DNA from: Flaviflexus ciconiae
GTDB lineage: Bacteria > Actinomycetota > Actinomycetes > Actinomycetales > Actinomycetaceae
Direction of reading: 5' to 3'
DNA length: 64,000 nucleotides
Assembly (NCBI RefSeq): GCF_003971195.1
Contig: NZ_CP034593.1
Location: forward strand, 2,294,001-2,358,000
This document shows, piece after piece, positions 51,064-60,100 of the stretch. Each line of letters opens with the position of its first letter. Position 1 is the stretch's first letter. The position numbers were made by a program, and so were the translations under genes. Under the pieces are notes generated by a model, which did no database searches, had not been told where the DNA came from, and saw nothing but the letters and a program-made list of their open reading frames with translations.

Positions 51064-51618
51064 CTAATAAAGGCCATGGCTGTTGCCGATATCGCTTATT
51101 GCAAAGTCTGAGGGTCGTGGGTTCTCCCACTTGAAAATCACGGTTTCCGTCAGGACGCTCGTGACTCGGTGGAGATTGATGGTCCATATTCCGGAGCGAC
51201 GTGTCCGCATTTCGGTGTCCGTGATTTGAACCAGGCCCGTGATGTGTCCGCTGAGTTTACCGTCCTTCATAATGGCGGTGCCGTCACCGGTTGGTTCCAG
51301 CTCGGCTATCCAGTCGGGGACTGCGAATCCTTCAATCTTGATCTCTTGCGTTGGCCATTCCGGATGAACAAACGATAGGAGGCACGTCGTCCGGTTGAGT
51401 GCCTCTGCCATTGCAAAGGACTGAAGCATGACTGCGGAGTCCGAATCAAGGTCGATTGCGTACTCGTTGGCGGGCCTCGGCAGAAGAGAGGTGGGTTCGG
51501 TGGCGCATCCGACGAGGAACCGAGGATTGAACTCGTTGTCCTTGAGCAGATTGATCCGTCCTGAAAGATCTGCGGAGAACCAGAGGTCGTCCTCCCAGGT
51601 CATTTCGTACATCAGCAT
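51064..51618 (-). CDS. Unknown protein, 184 residues
   Basis: It starts at ATG 51618 behind AAGGA. β-rich soluble sequence (FLVGCATEPTSLLPRP, TCLLSFVHPEWPTQEIKIEGFAVPDWIAELEP), without signal peptide or membrane segment. No family recognised. It follows the methylase-like operon after 168 bases holding three hairpins, so it may be a regulated third gene of that operon or a separate unit. Confidence 0.65.
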   Translation of the reverse strand: MLMYEMTWEDDLWFSADLSGRINLLKDNEFNPRFLVGCATEPTSLLPRPANEYAIDLDSDSAVMLQSFAMAEALNRTTCLLSFVHPEWPTQEIKIEGFAVPDWIAELEPTGDGTAIMKDGKLSGHITGLVQITDTEMRTRRSGIWTINLHRVTSVLTETVIFKWENPRPSDFAISDIGNSHGLY

Positions 51619-51653
51619 TTTCTATCCTTAACGGGTTGGTGTTGCAGTAGTAA

Positions 51654-51764
51654 GGCCCGTGACAACGGGCCATAAATAGGTTTTCTGAAGGAAGCCAAGG
51701 TGCCTTGGCCAGAAATATTTGTGTGGCAAGGGCTCGGAACGCTGTGTCGCGGTTCCGAGCCCTT
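51654..51764 (-). promoter_or_regulatory. Cluster of three hairpins between operon and next gene
   Basis: AAGGGCTCGGAAC/GTTCCGAGCCCTT (13 bp, 51728-51740 with 51752-51764), GCCAAGG/CCTTGGC (51694-51700 with 51703-51709) and GGCCCGT/ACGGGCC (51654-51660 with 51665-51671). The largest is next to the end of the methylase-like gene and may terminate it, though no U-run follows. The others lie in the leader of the next gene. Confidence 0.5.
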
Positions 51765-51786
51765 GAGGAGAGCAATCGGTCGTTGC

Positions 51787-53832
51787 CTACTGAGCGGATG
51801 CCTTACTCGGGTCGAGTTCAACCCCATATCGGATGCCGTCCAGGATAGTTATCCGGAGAGCTTCTGCTTGAGAGACCAGCTTTTGTGCTGTCTCTTCGAT
51901 GTCTCGAACCTTGTTGAGTTCGTTGACCAAAGTTGCTTGGGCCTGCGGTGTCAGTGCGGGAATTTCGGCTTGACGGACTCGGCGCATTGACATGATCGAG
52001 CGTGGTTCGTTTGGTCGGTTGTTCCAGGACCCTGAGAGTGCAGCGAGAAGGAACTCGGGTCTGAGCGCCTCCGGATCCTCAACACGCAGCACCGTCATGA
52101 GTGGTGAAATGGCCCGAGAGCCCTCATGGTCGACCACCGTGATTAACCCGCGGGTTGCCGACACGATAATGTCACCCGGCTTGGTAAGTTCGAGATCGTA
52201 TTTCTTTGCGACGTTCTGAGGGATTGGCTCGGGGAGCTCGCCAGTCGATACGTGCTCTGGTTTGACCGTGCGGTTCTGATATTTTTCGGGCAGTTCACGG
52301 ATGCCTCGGTGATGGCCGGAAACCACCGTGAGCGTGCCCTGTGAGGCAAGCTCGTCGATCGTTACCACCCCAGGATTGCTCGCGGCAGAGAACTTTTCGG
52401 TCAGAAGTGTGCCACCTGGATCAGCCAGGGGAGAAGACAGTACTGCGGCTAGGGCCCCGGCAAAGTCTTCTTGGATCTTGTCCTCATCCACATTCGCATC
52501 TGACACCCATTTGCTGGGACTCAGCGGTGCGTTGCCCTTGAGCAGTTCCGAGTTCGGCACGAATGCCTGAGCGAGCTCGGAACCGGCTGAGTCCTCAGCG
52601 AGAACCCACCCAGCAAGTGCCTCCTCGGGATCTTCGAAATCTCGAGCGTCGATGAAACGAACTTGCAGAGAGCCCTCTTCCGCGGGCCGGAGAGCCCACA
52701 AAGTGAGCGTCATGTGTGACTGCGGAAGCATGTTGGCGGGCAAGGTGGTAATCGACTCGATGTGGTTACCGAGAAGAAGGCTTTCAATGATCTTGTTCTT
52801 TGACGTCAGCTCGGAGAGTCGACTGTGCGGGGCAATGACGAATGCTCGCCCGTTCGGTGCCAGATGAGAAAGAGCATGCTGGATCCAGGCTAGCTCCGCC
52901 TCAATGCGTGACGGGACTCCGTGCGAGAACCGCGGATCATCATCGGCGTGGGCACTATCCCACCGCATGCCAAACGGTGGTTCAATGACAATCGTGTCCG
53001 CGGTCAGGTCCGGAACCGGGTCTTTGGCAAGAGCATCGCCAAGGTGCAGCTCGAGCTCAAGGTCCCGAAGGTAGGCGCGCTGAGCGGCAACATCAATTGC
53101 TGCGGGGTCGATCTCGGAACCGACTAGACGTGTTGCCTTCCCGGATGTTCCTACCTGGAGGAGGACATTCGCGATCCCCGAAGCCGGGTCGTAGACGGTG
53201 CCACCAACTCCCTGAGCTAATGCCGAGAGCAGCCTCGAGGTTCGGGAGCCAATGAATCCGTGCTCGCCCCCGCTCTTGACCTGATGGCGGGTGACCCGCT
53301 CGAGGAGAAGATCGGTAGTTTCCGCTAACTGATCGGTGTCGATACCCGCGATTGTGTTGATCAGCTGCGACAGCGCCTTCTTGTCGATAACTTCGAGTAC
53401 CTCGAGGTCGCTACCCGGCGTCAGGTTAGGCACGCTGTTGCGGAGCGTCGTAAGCATCTCCCGAACCGCGGGCGCCTGCTTACCGGGCTCGAGTGCGATC
53501 AGCAGTTCGAGATTGTCCGAGTTCTGCTTCTTGAGGGCGGCGAGAGCCAGGAGGAGTCGAGTGACCCCATCCAGCGGGGCGGCTCCCCGAACGGTGTTGA
53601 GAAGAGTCCACAGCTGAGCGTCGGGCCTGGGGAGCTCGACCTCGTGGCCGCGCTCCTGCAGCCAGGCAATAACGTCGGTCTGCGAGAAAAGTGGGCGGGC
53701 GTCGGTTCCGCCGACGGGGGAAGGGAAGTCTTCATTGCGTCGGCGCCAGTTGCTGACAACGGGCCTGCTGACCTTGGCCAGCTCGGCAATATCGGATGGG
53801 GAAAGGAGGATAAGGGACGAGTTGATGGTCAT
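51787..53832 (-). CDS. HTH / N6-adenine-methylase-like protein with atypical EPPF motif
   Basis: 681 residues. The N-terminal helix-turn-helix (SPSDIAELAKVSRPVVSNWRRRNEDFPSPVGGTDARPLFSQTDVIAWL) is followed by a helical region. A Rossmann methylase core starts ~200 (YDPASGIANVLLQVG as motif I; VGSEIDPAAIDVAAQRAYL; LGDAL). Motif IV reads IVIEPPFGMRW, with Glu where N6-methylases have Asn, Asp or Ser. A C-terminal specificity-like region (from ~500: LPEPIPQNVAKKYDLELTKPGDIIVSATRG) resembles type I S/M proteins. It overlaps the NYN gene by four bases. DNA binding is likely; catalysis is doubtful. Confidence 0.75.
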   Translation of the reverse strand: MTINSSLILLSPSDIAELAKVSRPVVSNWRRRNEDFPSPVGGTDARPLFSQTDVIAWLQERGHEVELPRPDAQLWTLLNTVRGAAPLDGVTRLLLALAALKKQNSDNLELLIALEPGKQAPAVREMLTTLRNSVPNLTPGSDLEVLEVIDKKALSQLINTIAGIDTDQLAETTDLLLERVTRHQVKSGGEHGFIGSRTSRLLSALAQGVGGTVYDPASGIANVLLQVGTSGKATRLVGSEIDPAAIDVAAQRAYLRDLELELHLGDALAKDPVPDLTADTIVIEPPFGMRWDSAHADDDPRFSHGVPSRIEAELAWIQHALSHLAPNGRAFVIAPHSRLSELTSKNKIIESLLLGNHIESITTLPANMLPQSHMTLTLWALRPAEEGSLQVRFIDARDFEDPEEALAGWVLAEDSAGSELAQAFVPNSELLKGNAPLSPSKWVSDANVDEDKIQEDFAGALAAVLSSPLADPGGTLLTEKFSAASNPGVVTIDELASQGTLTVVSGHHRGIRELPEKYQNRTVKPEHVSTGELPEPIPQNVAKKYDLELTKPGDIIVSATRGLITVVDHEGSRAISPLMTVLRVEDPEALRPEFLLAALSGSWNNRPNEPRSIMSMRRVRQAEIPALTPQAQATLVNELNKVRDIEETAQKLVSQAEALRITILDGIRYGVELDPSKASAQ

Positions 53833-54341
53833 GCGGCTTCCGTGTAGTCAGTCTGCGAGAGCAGATCGTCGAGAAAATAAGTTGTGTTGGCAACGAGCCT
53901 GAGATGTGCAGAAAGGCTGTCAGCCCAGCCGGCGACGGTGACATGCACTCCGTCGGCGCGAAGGGCCGCGATGGCATCGGTAAAGATGTGATCTCCCGAG
54001 ATGATGAGAACCTCGTCGTAGCGGGAGGCAAGATCCTCTGTCTCAAGAATGTTGAGAAGTGCGAGGTCCGCGCCATCATCCCCGTCTTGCATGACAATCC
54101 GGGAACTCTGCCATGTCGCGCCGATATTGACGGCTCCCAGTCGGCAGGTGCCGAAGATCAGCTGATCGGAGTCGTTTACGACACCGCGATTCTCGAAGAG
54201 CTGCTTAGCCCACTGCGCCTGGTCGAGGGTTGTCACGGCACCTCCCACAATATTCTCGATATCGATGAGAACAATCCGGCGACCCCGAGTGGGAATTCCG
54301 AGCCTTGCCATCGTCGCAACATCCGTCAGCATTTCAACCAT
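53829..54341 (-). CDS. NYN-domain nuclease-like protein
   Basis: 170 residues. NYN/PIN-like core: RRIVLIDIENIVGGAV (first acidic residue), GADLALLNILETEDLASRYDEVLIISGDHIF (conserved Asp pairs and SGD), IAALRADGVHVTVAGWADSLSAHLRLVANTTYFL. It is the first gene of a two-gene operon with the methylase-like protein. The family cleaves RNA. With a DNA-binding partner in the same operon, a nucleic-acid surveillance or defence role is plausible but unproven. Confidence 0.75.
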   Translation of the reverse strand: MVEMLTDVATMARLGIPTRGRRIVLIDIENIVGGAVTTLDQAQWAKQLFENRGVVNDSDQLIFGTCRLGAVNIGATWQSSRIVMQDGDDGADLALLNILETEDLASRYDEVLIISGDHIFTDAIAALRADGVHVTVAGWADSLSAHLRLVANTTYFLDDLLSQTDYTEAA

Positions 54342-54350
54342 CTACTTTCT

Positions 54351-54428
54351 GTTAATCAAATTAACTACCTTGCATACTTCAACTATGGGGGAGTGGTTTA
54401 GCAGTTGTCAAGTGTTAATTTGATTCAC
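54351..54428 (-). promoter_or_regulatory. Promoter flanked by twin operator sites
   Basis: Read leftward, a perfect -35 TTGACA (54411-54406), an 18-base spacer and CATAGT (54387-54382). GTTAATCAAATTAAC (54351-54365, palindrome) lies between the expected start of transcription and the gene. Its inverse, matching 14 of 15 positions, lies at 54414-54428 just upstream of -35. Autorepression by the HTH partner protein is a natural reading. Confidence 0.65.
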
Positions 54429-54662
54429 AACTTATTGTTTCATTTATCAACTCATTTCTAGTGCGGGGCAATCCGCTCGACGGGCTATCTGCAGGCTCCT
54501 TTGGGTAGTAAAAGAACCCTTGACTACAAGGGTTCTGAGGAGCGCCAGGTGATTGGCCGCAGGCTTCGGGGAGCGAGCGCTAGCTTGATCCGATGAAGTG
54601 CTTCCAGGATAAGTGGGGGTTCGGACAAACTTTTCTCAGTTTTTCTATCGGGCGGATATGGA

Positions 54663-54709
54663 GATGCAAAAACGGCGACATACTGTTGGTATGCCGCCGT
54701 TTTTGCATC
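54663..54709 (-). terminator. Terminator of tRNA-Ser(TGA)
   Basis: A perfect 15-bp inverted repeat, GATGCAAAAACGGCG (54663-54677) and CGCCGTTTTTGCATC (54695-54709), with an inner CATAC/GTATG. The U-run lies within the right arm. It sits directly after the tRNA 3' end. Confidence 0.8.
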
Positions 54710-54711
54710 CG

Positions 54712-54799
54712 CGGAGGGTGGGGGATTCGAACCCCCGATACGGGATCGCCGTATAACGGTTTTCAAGACCGTCTCATTCGGCCGCTCTGACAACCCTCC
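54712..54799 (-). tRNA. tRNA-Ser(TGA)
   Basis: 88 nt. Acceptor GGAGGGT/ACCCTCC with discriminator G; anticodon loop CTTGAAA (TGA) on a GGT/ACC-closed stem; long variable arm (TACGGCGATCCCGTA); T-arm GGGGG-TTCGAAT-CCCCC. CCA is not encoded. Confidence 0.95.
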
Positions 54800-54860
54800 A
54801 AGCGCATTCCATTGTACTGAGAAACGTGCCCGACATGCACATCGCTGAAACAATGGAGAT

Positions 54861-55796
54861 ATGCAGAACACAATGCTGGCAGTGACAGACGATGCGAACC
54901 TGAGCCCCACCGACCATCCGGTTCCGGCTCCTGGCCCCGGTGAGGTGCTTGTCAGGGTGGAGTATGCGGGGGTGAATCGGGCTGATCTTAGCCAGGTTGC
55001 CGGCAATTATCCGCCGCCTCCAGGAGCATCAAGCATCCTGGGGCTCGAGGTGTCAGGCACGCGTGTCGATACTGGAGAGCGGGTGATGGCTCTCCTGACT
55101 TCTGGCGGTTACGCGCAGTACGTGGCAGTTCCCGAGGGGCAGGTGATGTCCGTCCCGGAAGGGATCGATCAGGAGCGTGCCGCTGCGATCCCGGAGTCCT
55201 TAGCAACAGCATGGTCGAATCTTGTCGACATTCTGAAGGTAGGTAGCGGCGACACTGTTCTCATTCAGGGCGGCTCGGGTTCTCTTGGAACCTTTGCTGT
55301 TCAGTTGGCGCGGGAGCTTGGCGCGAATGTTCTTGCGACCGCTGGAGGGCCAGATCGTTGCCGACAAGTCGAGGAGCTTGGAGCAACAGCCATCGATCAT
55401 CGTGGCGATGTTGCCGAACAGGTTAAGCACCATGCTCCCGATGGTGTTGACGCAATCCTCGATATTGTCGGTTCGGATGTTGGGCAGATGCTGAAGTTAC
55501 TCGCCCTCGAGGGACGCATCGCAATCATCTCCCTCCAGGGCGGGACAAAAGCGGAGATCCCGGTGGGCCTTGTTATGGTAAAGCGTCTGAGTGTTCTCGG
55601 TTCGACGCTACGAAGCCGCCCCAAAGAGGAGAAGGTAGAAATTATCCGTGACGCGGCCGAGTTTGCGTTGCCGCGACTTGCGGACGGCAGGATCGTTCCG
55701 TTCGTTGACCGCGCCTTCCCACTGGGCCAGGCAAAAGAGGCGCACGAGCATGTCAGGTCCGGATCCCCATTTGGGAAAGTGGTCCTGCGAATCTGA
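54861..55796 (+). CDS. Zinc-independent quinone oxidoreductase-like protein (PIG3/MDR family)
   Basis: 311 residues. N-terminal GroES-like domain (PAPGPGEVLVRVEYAGVNRADLSQVAGNYPPPPG). NADP-binding Rossmann domain with VLIQGGSGSLGTFAVQLARELGANVLATAGG (AxGGxG type) and IDHRGDVAEQV. C-terminal end AKEAHEHVRSGSPFGKVVLRI. No zinc ligands, which is the PIG3/quinone-reductase type. It ends 11 bases from the convergent HAD gene. Confidence 0.85.
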   Translation: MQNTMLAVTDDANLSPTDHPVPAPGPGEVLVRVEYAGVNRADLSQVAGNYPPPPGASSILGLEVSGTRVDTGERVMALLTSGGYAQYVAVPEGQVMSVPEGIDQERAAAIPESLATAWSNLVDILKVGSGDTVLIQGGSGSLGTFAVQLARELGANVLATAGGPDRCRQVEELGATAIDHRGDVAEQVKHHAPDGVDAILDIVGSDVGQMLKLLALEGRIAIISLQGGTKAEIPVGLVMVKRLSVLGSTLRSRPKEEKVEIIRDAAEFALPRLADGRIVPFVDRAFPLGQAKEAHEHVRSGSPFGKVVLRI

Positions 55797-55807
55797 AAGC
55801 TGAGTGC

Positions 55808-56683
55808 TTACAGGAGGCGCTCAAGAACGACTGCTAGACCATCATCCTCAACGGAGGCGGTTCTGGCGTTAGCTGCACGATGTACCTTCGGGGTGGCATC
55901 TCCCATGGAAATACCGGTGCCCGCCCATGCCAGCATTCCAATGTCATTGTCGCCGTCTCCCACGGTGAGGACCGACGACAGTGAAATGCTGTGCTCCATG
56001 CGGAGCTTCTCAAGAGCGGTTGCCTTCGATACTCCTTCGGGGGAGATGTCGAGCCATGCGGTCCAGCCGATCGCGTACTCGACGCCGTTCAGGCCAAGAT
56101 TGTCGATCCTGTCCTGAAGCTCTTCGGGGGACAGGTGCGGAGCGCGGACCGTTAGGCGGGTTGCGTCATCACTCGCAAGAGAGTCAATGGGCGTAACAAT
56201 TGACTGGCCTGTGAGTTCTCCCGGAGGGAACTCTGCCGAGACCCTGCGGGGCCCCCAGGCGGGTTCCACTGCGAGAAGGGCGTCGGGGATGTGGGTGGCG
56301 ACGGCCTCGATTTCGGCGGCCGGGTTGAACGTCACGTAGTCTAGCAGGCGCGTGCCAGGGTTGAGTCCGGGTTCGTTTGCTTGCTTGTCCCGCTTAAAGG
56401 TCAGTGCGCCGTTGGCGCACACGGACAGCCCGTCCGGCATCTCCAGCTGTTCGGCAACCAACATCATCCCGTCCACACCGCGACCCGTCGCCATGATGAC
56501 GTGCGTGCCCATATTCAAGTGGGCGTGAATAGCTTCGGCAACGCGCGGGGAGAGCGACGTGTCGTGCCCGATCGTTGTTCCGTCGAGGTCAAGTGCAACC
56601 ATGAGCTCCGGCCCCGCCCCCGGAAGGGAGGACATGGCGTCGCGGAGCCGCGCAGAATCATCTGCGGTGAATTCGACCTTCAC
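55808..56683 (-). CDS. Cof-type HAD hydrolase
   Basis: 291 residues from GTG 56683, which overlaps the serS stop (GTGA). HAD motifs: [11 protein letters not shown] (nucleophile and acid Asp), [11 protein letters not shown] (motif II), KATALEKL (Lys) and [28 protein letters not shown] (motif IV with Cof-type GDGxND). The cap is type C2. Probably a sugar or nucleotide phosphatase; the substrate is open. Confidence 0.85.
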   Translation of the reverse strand: MKVEFTADDSARLRDAMSSLPGAGPELMVALDLDGTTIGHDTSLSPRVAEAIHAHLNMGTHVIMATGRGVDGMMLVAEQLEMPDGLSVCANGALTFKRDKQANEPGLNPGTRLLDYVTFNPAAEIEAVATHIPDALLAVEPAWGPRRVSAEFPPGELTGQSIVTPIDSLASDDATRLTVRAPHLSPEELQDRIDNLGLNGVEYAIGWTAWLDISPEGVSKATALEKLRMEHSISLSSVLTVGDGDNDIGMLAWAGTGISMGDATPKVHRAANARTASVEDDGLAVVLERLL

Positions 56684-57939
56684 GCTGGCTTGATGATGTC
56701 GCGGCCACCGAGGTACGGGCGCAGACCCTCCGGGACGTACAGGCTGCCGTCCTCCTGCTGGTGGTTTTCCAAGATCGCAACAAGCCAGCGCGTTGTGGCG
56801 AGCGTGCCGTTCAACGTGGCGACCGTGCGGGTCTTCCCTTCGTAGCGCTCGCGGACACCGAGGCGGCGTGCCTGGAACGTCGTGCAGTTCGACGTGGATG
56901 TCACTTCCATCCACCGTTCCTGGCTGGGTAGCCAGGCCTCGCAGTCGAACTTCCGCGCTGCGGAGCTGCCGAGATCGCCCGCTGCGGTGTCGATAACGCG
57001 GTAAGGAAGCTCAACCTTGGCGAGCATTTCCTCTTCCCATCCCAGCAAGCGCTGGTGCTCTTCTTCGGCGTCCTCTACCGGGCAGTACGAGAACATCTCG
57101 ACCTTGTTGAACTGGTGGACGCGAATAATGCCGCGGGTGTCCTTACCGTAAGAGCCGGCCTCGCGCCGATAGCATGACGACCATCCTGCGTAACGCTTCG
57201 GACCATCCGAAAGGTCAATGATTTCGCCGGAATGGAACCCGGCAAGGGCTACCTCAGAAGTGCCGACAAGGTACAGGTCGTCTGTCGGCAGGTGATAAAT
57301 CTCGTCTGCGTGTGCCCCGAGGAAACCGGTTCCGCCCATGACTTCCGGCTTCACCAGAGTTGGCGTCATTGTTAGCTTGAAGCCGTTTGCTTCAGCAAGA
57401 TCCGCCGCCGCAGTCAGGAGCGCCAGTTCGAGGCGGGCTCCGATGCCGGTGAGGTAGTAGAAGCGGGATCCGGAAACCTTCGTGCCACGAGCCATGTCGA
57501 TCGCGTCAAGACCCTCGCCAATATCCAGGTGGTCCCTGACCGGGAACGAGAATTCGGGAACTTCGCCGACATGCTTGAGGACCGTGTAGTCGTCCTCGCC
57601 ACCCGACGGTACTCCGTCGACAATGACGTTGGGGATCGAAAGGGCAACTCGCTCATATTCGTCGTTCGCCTCGGATGCGACCTGTTCAAGCTCCTTGACC
57701 TTGGCGGACAGGGCCTGCGCCTGCTCGAGGATTGCCGGTCGTTCCTCGGGAGTCGCCTTCCCGACGGTCCGGGAGAGAGCCTTCTGCTCGGCGCGAGTAT
57801 CCTCGGCGAGTTGCAGGGTCGACCTGCGAGATTCGTCTGCGGTGAGCAGCTGGTCGACAAGTGACTCGTCAGCGCCGCGTGCTCGCTGGGAAGCCTTGAC
57901 TGCATCGGGGTTGTCCCGAACGAAGCGAATATCGATCAT
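56680..57939 (-). CDS. serS: Seryl-tRNA synthetase
   Basis: 419 residues. The N-terminal long coiled-coil arm (~30-100; [44 protein letters not shown]) reads the tRNA-Ser variable arm. Class II core: motif 2 [27 protein letters not shown], serine-site [10 protein letters not shown], motif 3 [17 protein letters not shown]. Length is normal. The start is ATG 57939, divergent from the kinase gene across 34 bases. Confidence 0.95.
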   Translation of the reverse strand: MIDIRFVRDNPDAVKASQRARGADESLVDQLLTADESRRSTLQLAEDTRAEQKALSRTVGKATPEERPAILEQAQALSAKVKELEQVASEANDEYERVALSIPNVIVDGVPSGGEDDYTVLKHVGEVPEFSFPVRDHLDIGEGLDAIDMARGTKVSGSRFYYLTGIGARLELALLTAAADLAEANGFKLTMTPTLVKPEVMGGTGFLGAHADEIYHLPTDDLYLVGTSEVALAGFHSGEIIDLSDGPKRYAGWSSCYRREAGSYGKDTRGIIRVHQFNKVEMFSYCPVEDAEEEHQRLLGWEEEMLAKVELPYRVIDTAAGDLGSSAARKFDCEAWLPSQERWMEVTSTSNCTTFQARRLGVRERYEGKTRTVATLNGTLATTRWLVAILENHQQEDGSLYVPEGLRPYLGGRDIIKPA

Positions 57940-57973
57940 GCAACTAGTCTAACCCTCGCTGTATCCTTTCGAT

Positions 57974-59176
57974 ATGTCCTGGGAAGCATGGGTTGGAATC
58001 GCCGCCCTCCTCGTGGCGCTCGCCGCCCTTTTCACGTCCGTCAAAAACCGGCAACTGATTGCGGGCCTGACGGCCCGCCGCGGACCCGCGACGCGTTCCG
58101 AATCCGAGCAGTCCACCGAAGACAAGTCGGGTACGCCGGTTGCCGTCGTGTTCAACCCGTCGAAGAATATTGATTTACCCGCACTCAAGAGACTCGTGAC
58201 GGAACGGGCTGCCGAAACCGGTTACGGGGAGGTTCGCTGGATCGAGACAACGGTTGAGGACCCGGGACTTGGACAGGCCAAGCAGGCCGTGGCCGACGGT
58301 GCGGGGCTCGTTATTGCTGCCGGCGGCGACGGAACGGTACGCATGGTGGCAGAAGGGCTTGCCGGTACCGGCGTTCCACTCGCTGTGATCGCTCTGGGAA
58401 CTGGCAATCTCCTGGCGCGAAACATGGACCTGCCCATCTCATCAACTCGCGACATGGTCAACCTGGCCTTCACCGGTTCGTCCCACGCCGTTGATATGGG
58501 ATACATCGAGGCAGATCCGCTGAGTGAGGCAGAGAAGGTGGAGGCCATGGCCGCCGACCCGGATGCAGCCAGTGTCCCCTCTGGCGAACACGGCTTCGCA
58601 GTGATTGCCGGTCTAGGATTTGATGCCGCCATGGTGGGTGACGCTGACTCGGACCTGAAGTCGAGAATTGGCTGGGTCGCCTACGTCGCTTCCGCGGTAA
58701 AGAACATGAAGGCACAGAAGATCCATGCGGGAGTGACGGCCGGGGATGCAGAACCGGTTGAAATCGATGCTCGCTCAATCATGTTCGCAAACTGCGGCAA
58801 GCTTCCCGGCGGTGTCGTTCTCGCCCCCGACGCGCACCTGGATGACGGCTGGCTGGAACTCGTCATTATCGACACGAAGGGCGGGTTGGTTGGATGGGCG
58901 GACCTGGTGCGCCGCATGGGGCTCGCAGGAATCGGTGTCACCAACGACGGCCTTCCGTCGACCGGAAGAATCGAGATGAGGAAAACCCGTCACGCCTCCG
59001 TTGTCACCGACAGCCCGGCCCGTGTCCAGGTTGACGGTGACGTCCTCGGATATGCCACAACAGTGCGGTCCCGAGTGGTTCCCGGGGACTTCTCGTCCGC
59101 TTCTAATTCTGGCTGTGTTGTCGGCTACTTGCCGAGCAGGTTAGACACCCAGTCGCGGGCCGCGACAAAGTCCTGA
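57974..59176 (+). CDS. Diacylglycerol/lipid kinase-like protein
   Basis: 400 residues. One N-terminal membrane helix (WVGIAALLVALAALFTSV) precedes a DAGK catalytic domain: VAVVFNPSKN, IAAGGDGTVRMVAEGLAGTGVPLAVIALGTGNLLARN, and a second domain with LVIIDTKGGLVGWADLVRRMG. It would phosphorylate a lipid at the membrane. The last 17 codons overlap the convergent pheA end, longer than expected for such pairs. Confidence 0.85.
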   Translation: MSWEAWVGIAALLVALAALFTSVKNRQLIAGLTARRGPATRSESEQSTEDKSGTPVAVVFNPSKNIDLPALKRLVTERAAETGYGEVRWIETTVEDPGLGQAKQAVADGAGLVIAAGGDGTVRMVAEGLAGTGVPLAVIALGTGNLLARNMDLPISSTRDMVNLAFTGSSHAVDMGYIEADPLSEAEKVEAMAADPDAASVPSGEHGFAVIAGLGFDAAMVGDADSDLKSRIGWVAYVASAVKNMKAQKIHAGVTAGDAEPVEIDARSIMFANCGKLPGGVVLAPDAHLDDGWLELVIIDTKGGLVGWADLVRRMGLAGIGVTNDGLPSTGRIEMRKTRHASVVTDSPARVQVDGDVLGYATTVRSRVVPGDFSSASNSGCVVGYLPSRLDTQSRAATKS

Positions 59177-60042
59177 TCTGCAGTGCCTGGGCGTAGCTTG
59201 ACCGGGACCTGTTTGGCGCTCGGGTAGGAGCCGAGGAACTTCACGTGAGGGCTCGTGCGGTGCAGACCGATAAGAACCGCCTGAACTCGCTCGTCCTCAA
59301 CGTGGCCCTCGCAGTCAATGGAGAACTGGTAGCGTCCGAGAGAATCCCCGACCGGGCGGGACTCGATCCGAGACAGGTTCACCCCGCGCGTCGCAAACTG
59401 TTCGAGCATCGCAAGCAGAGCACCTGCCTCATCCGACGGTAGCTGCACCTGCAGGGTTGTCTTATCCGATCCGGTGCGCTCCGGAAGGGCCGTGCCTTCC
59501 CTCCCAGCGCAAATAAACCGCGTGACAGCATCCGGATTGTCGGCAACGCCTTCGGCTATCACTGTCAGACCGTACTGCTCGGCGGACAGTGGATTGCACA
59601 GGACTGCATCGAAGTTCATTGCGCCATCGGCCATGGCCTTCGCAGATCCTGCTGTTGACGTGCCGGGAACGTGAATCGCGTCGTCGAGATTACTGGCGAT
59701 CCAGTTTTGGCACTGCGCCCATGCGTGGGGGTGGGTGGAGATTCGCTTCACCTCGGACAGGTCCATGGGACCCCGAGACGCTAGAACGAACGTGATCGGA
59801 ACCAACATTTCGGCGACAATGCGCAGTCCGCTACCGTTCGATAGCGAATCGATTGTGGCGTTGACCCCGCCCTCGACGGAATTCTCGATCGGAACAACAG
59901 CAAAATCGGTCTCTTCGTTACGGACCATTCGCAGGGCTGCGGGTACGTCAATGGCGGGAATATGTCCCCCCTCATCGGACGAAATCTGCATGAGAGCCAT
60001 GTGCGTGAACGTGCCGCGTGGTCCAAGGTAAGAAAACCGCAT
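59125..60042 (-). CDS. pheA: Prephenate dehydratase
   Basis: 305 residues. The catalytic domain starts FSYLGPRGTFTHMAL and contains FAVVPIENSVEGGVNATIDSL and the TRF motif (DAVTRFICAGRE). The ACT regulatory domain (~200-285) contains RGVNLSRIESRPVGDSLGRYQFSIDCEG (ESRP motif for phenylalanine feedback). It converts prephenate to phenylpyruvate. It is monofunctional, the actinobacterial form. Confidence 0.95.
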   Translation of the reverse strand: MRFSYLGPRGTFTHMALMQISSDEGGHIPAIDVPAALRMVRNEETDFAVVPIENSVEGGVNATIDSLSNGSGLRIVAEMLVPITFVLASRGPMDLSEVKRISTHPHAWAQCQNWIASNLDDAIHVPGTSTAGSAKAMADGAMNFDAVLCNPLSAEQYGLTVIAEGVADNPDAVTRFICAGREGTALPERTGSDKTTLQVQLPSDEAGALLAMLEQFATRGVNLSRIESRPVGDSLGRYQFSIDCEGHVEDERVQAVLIGLHRTSPHVKFLGSYPSAKQVPVKLRPGTADQDFVAARDWVSNLLGK

Positions 60043-60100
60043 GACCCACAGTGTAGTCCCCGAGGAGAACGGGCGGACCGACGCTGGATAAGATCAGGTC

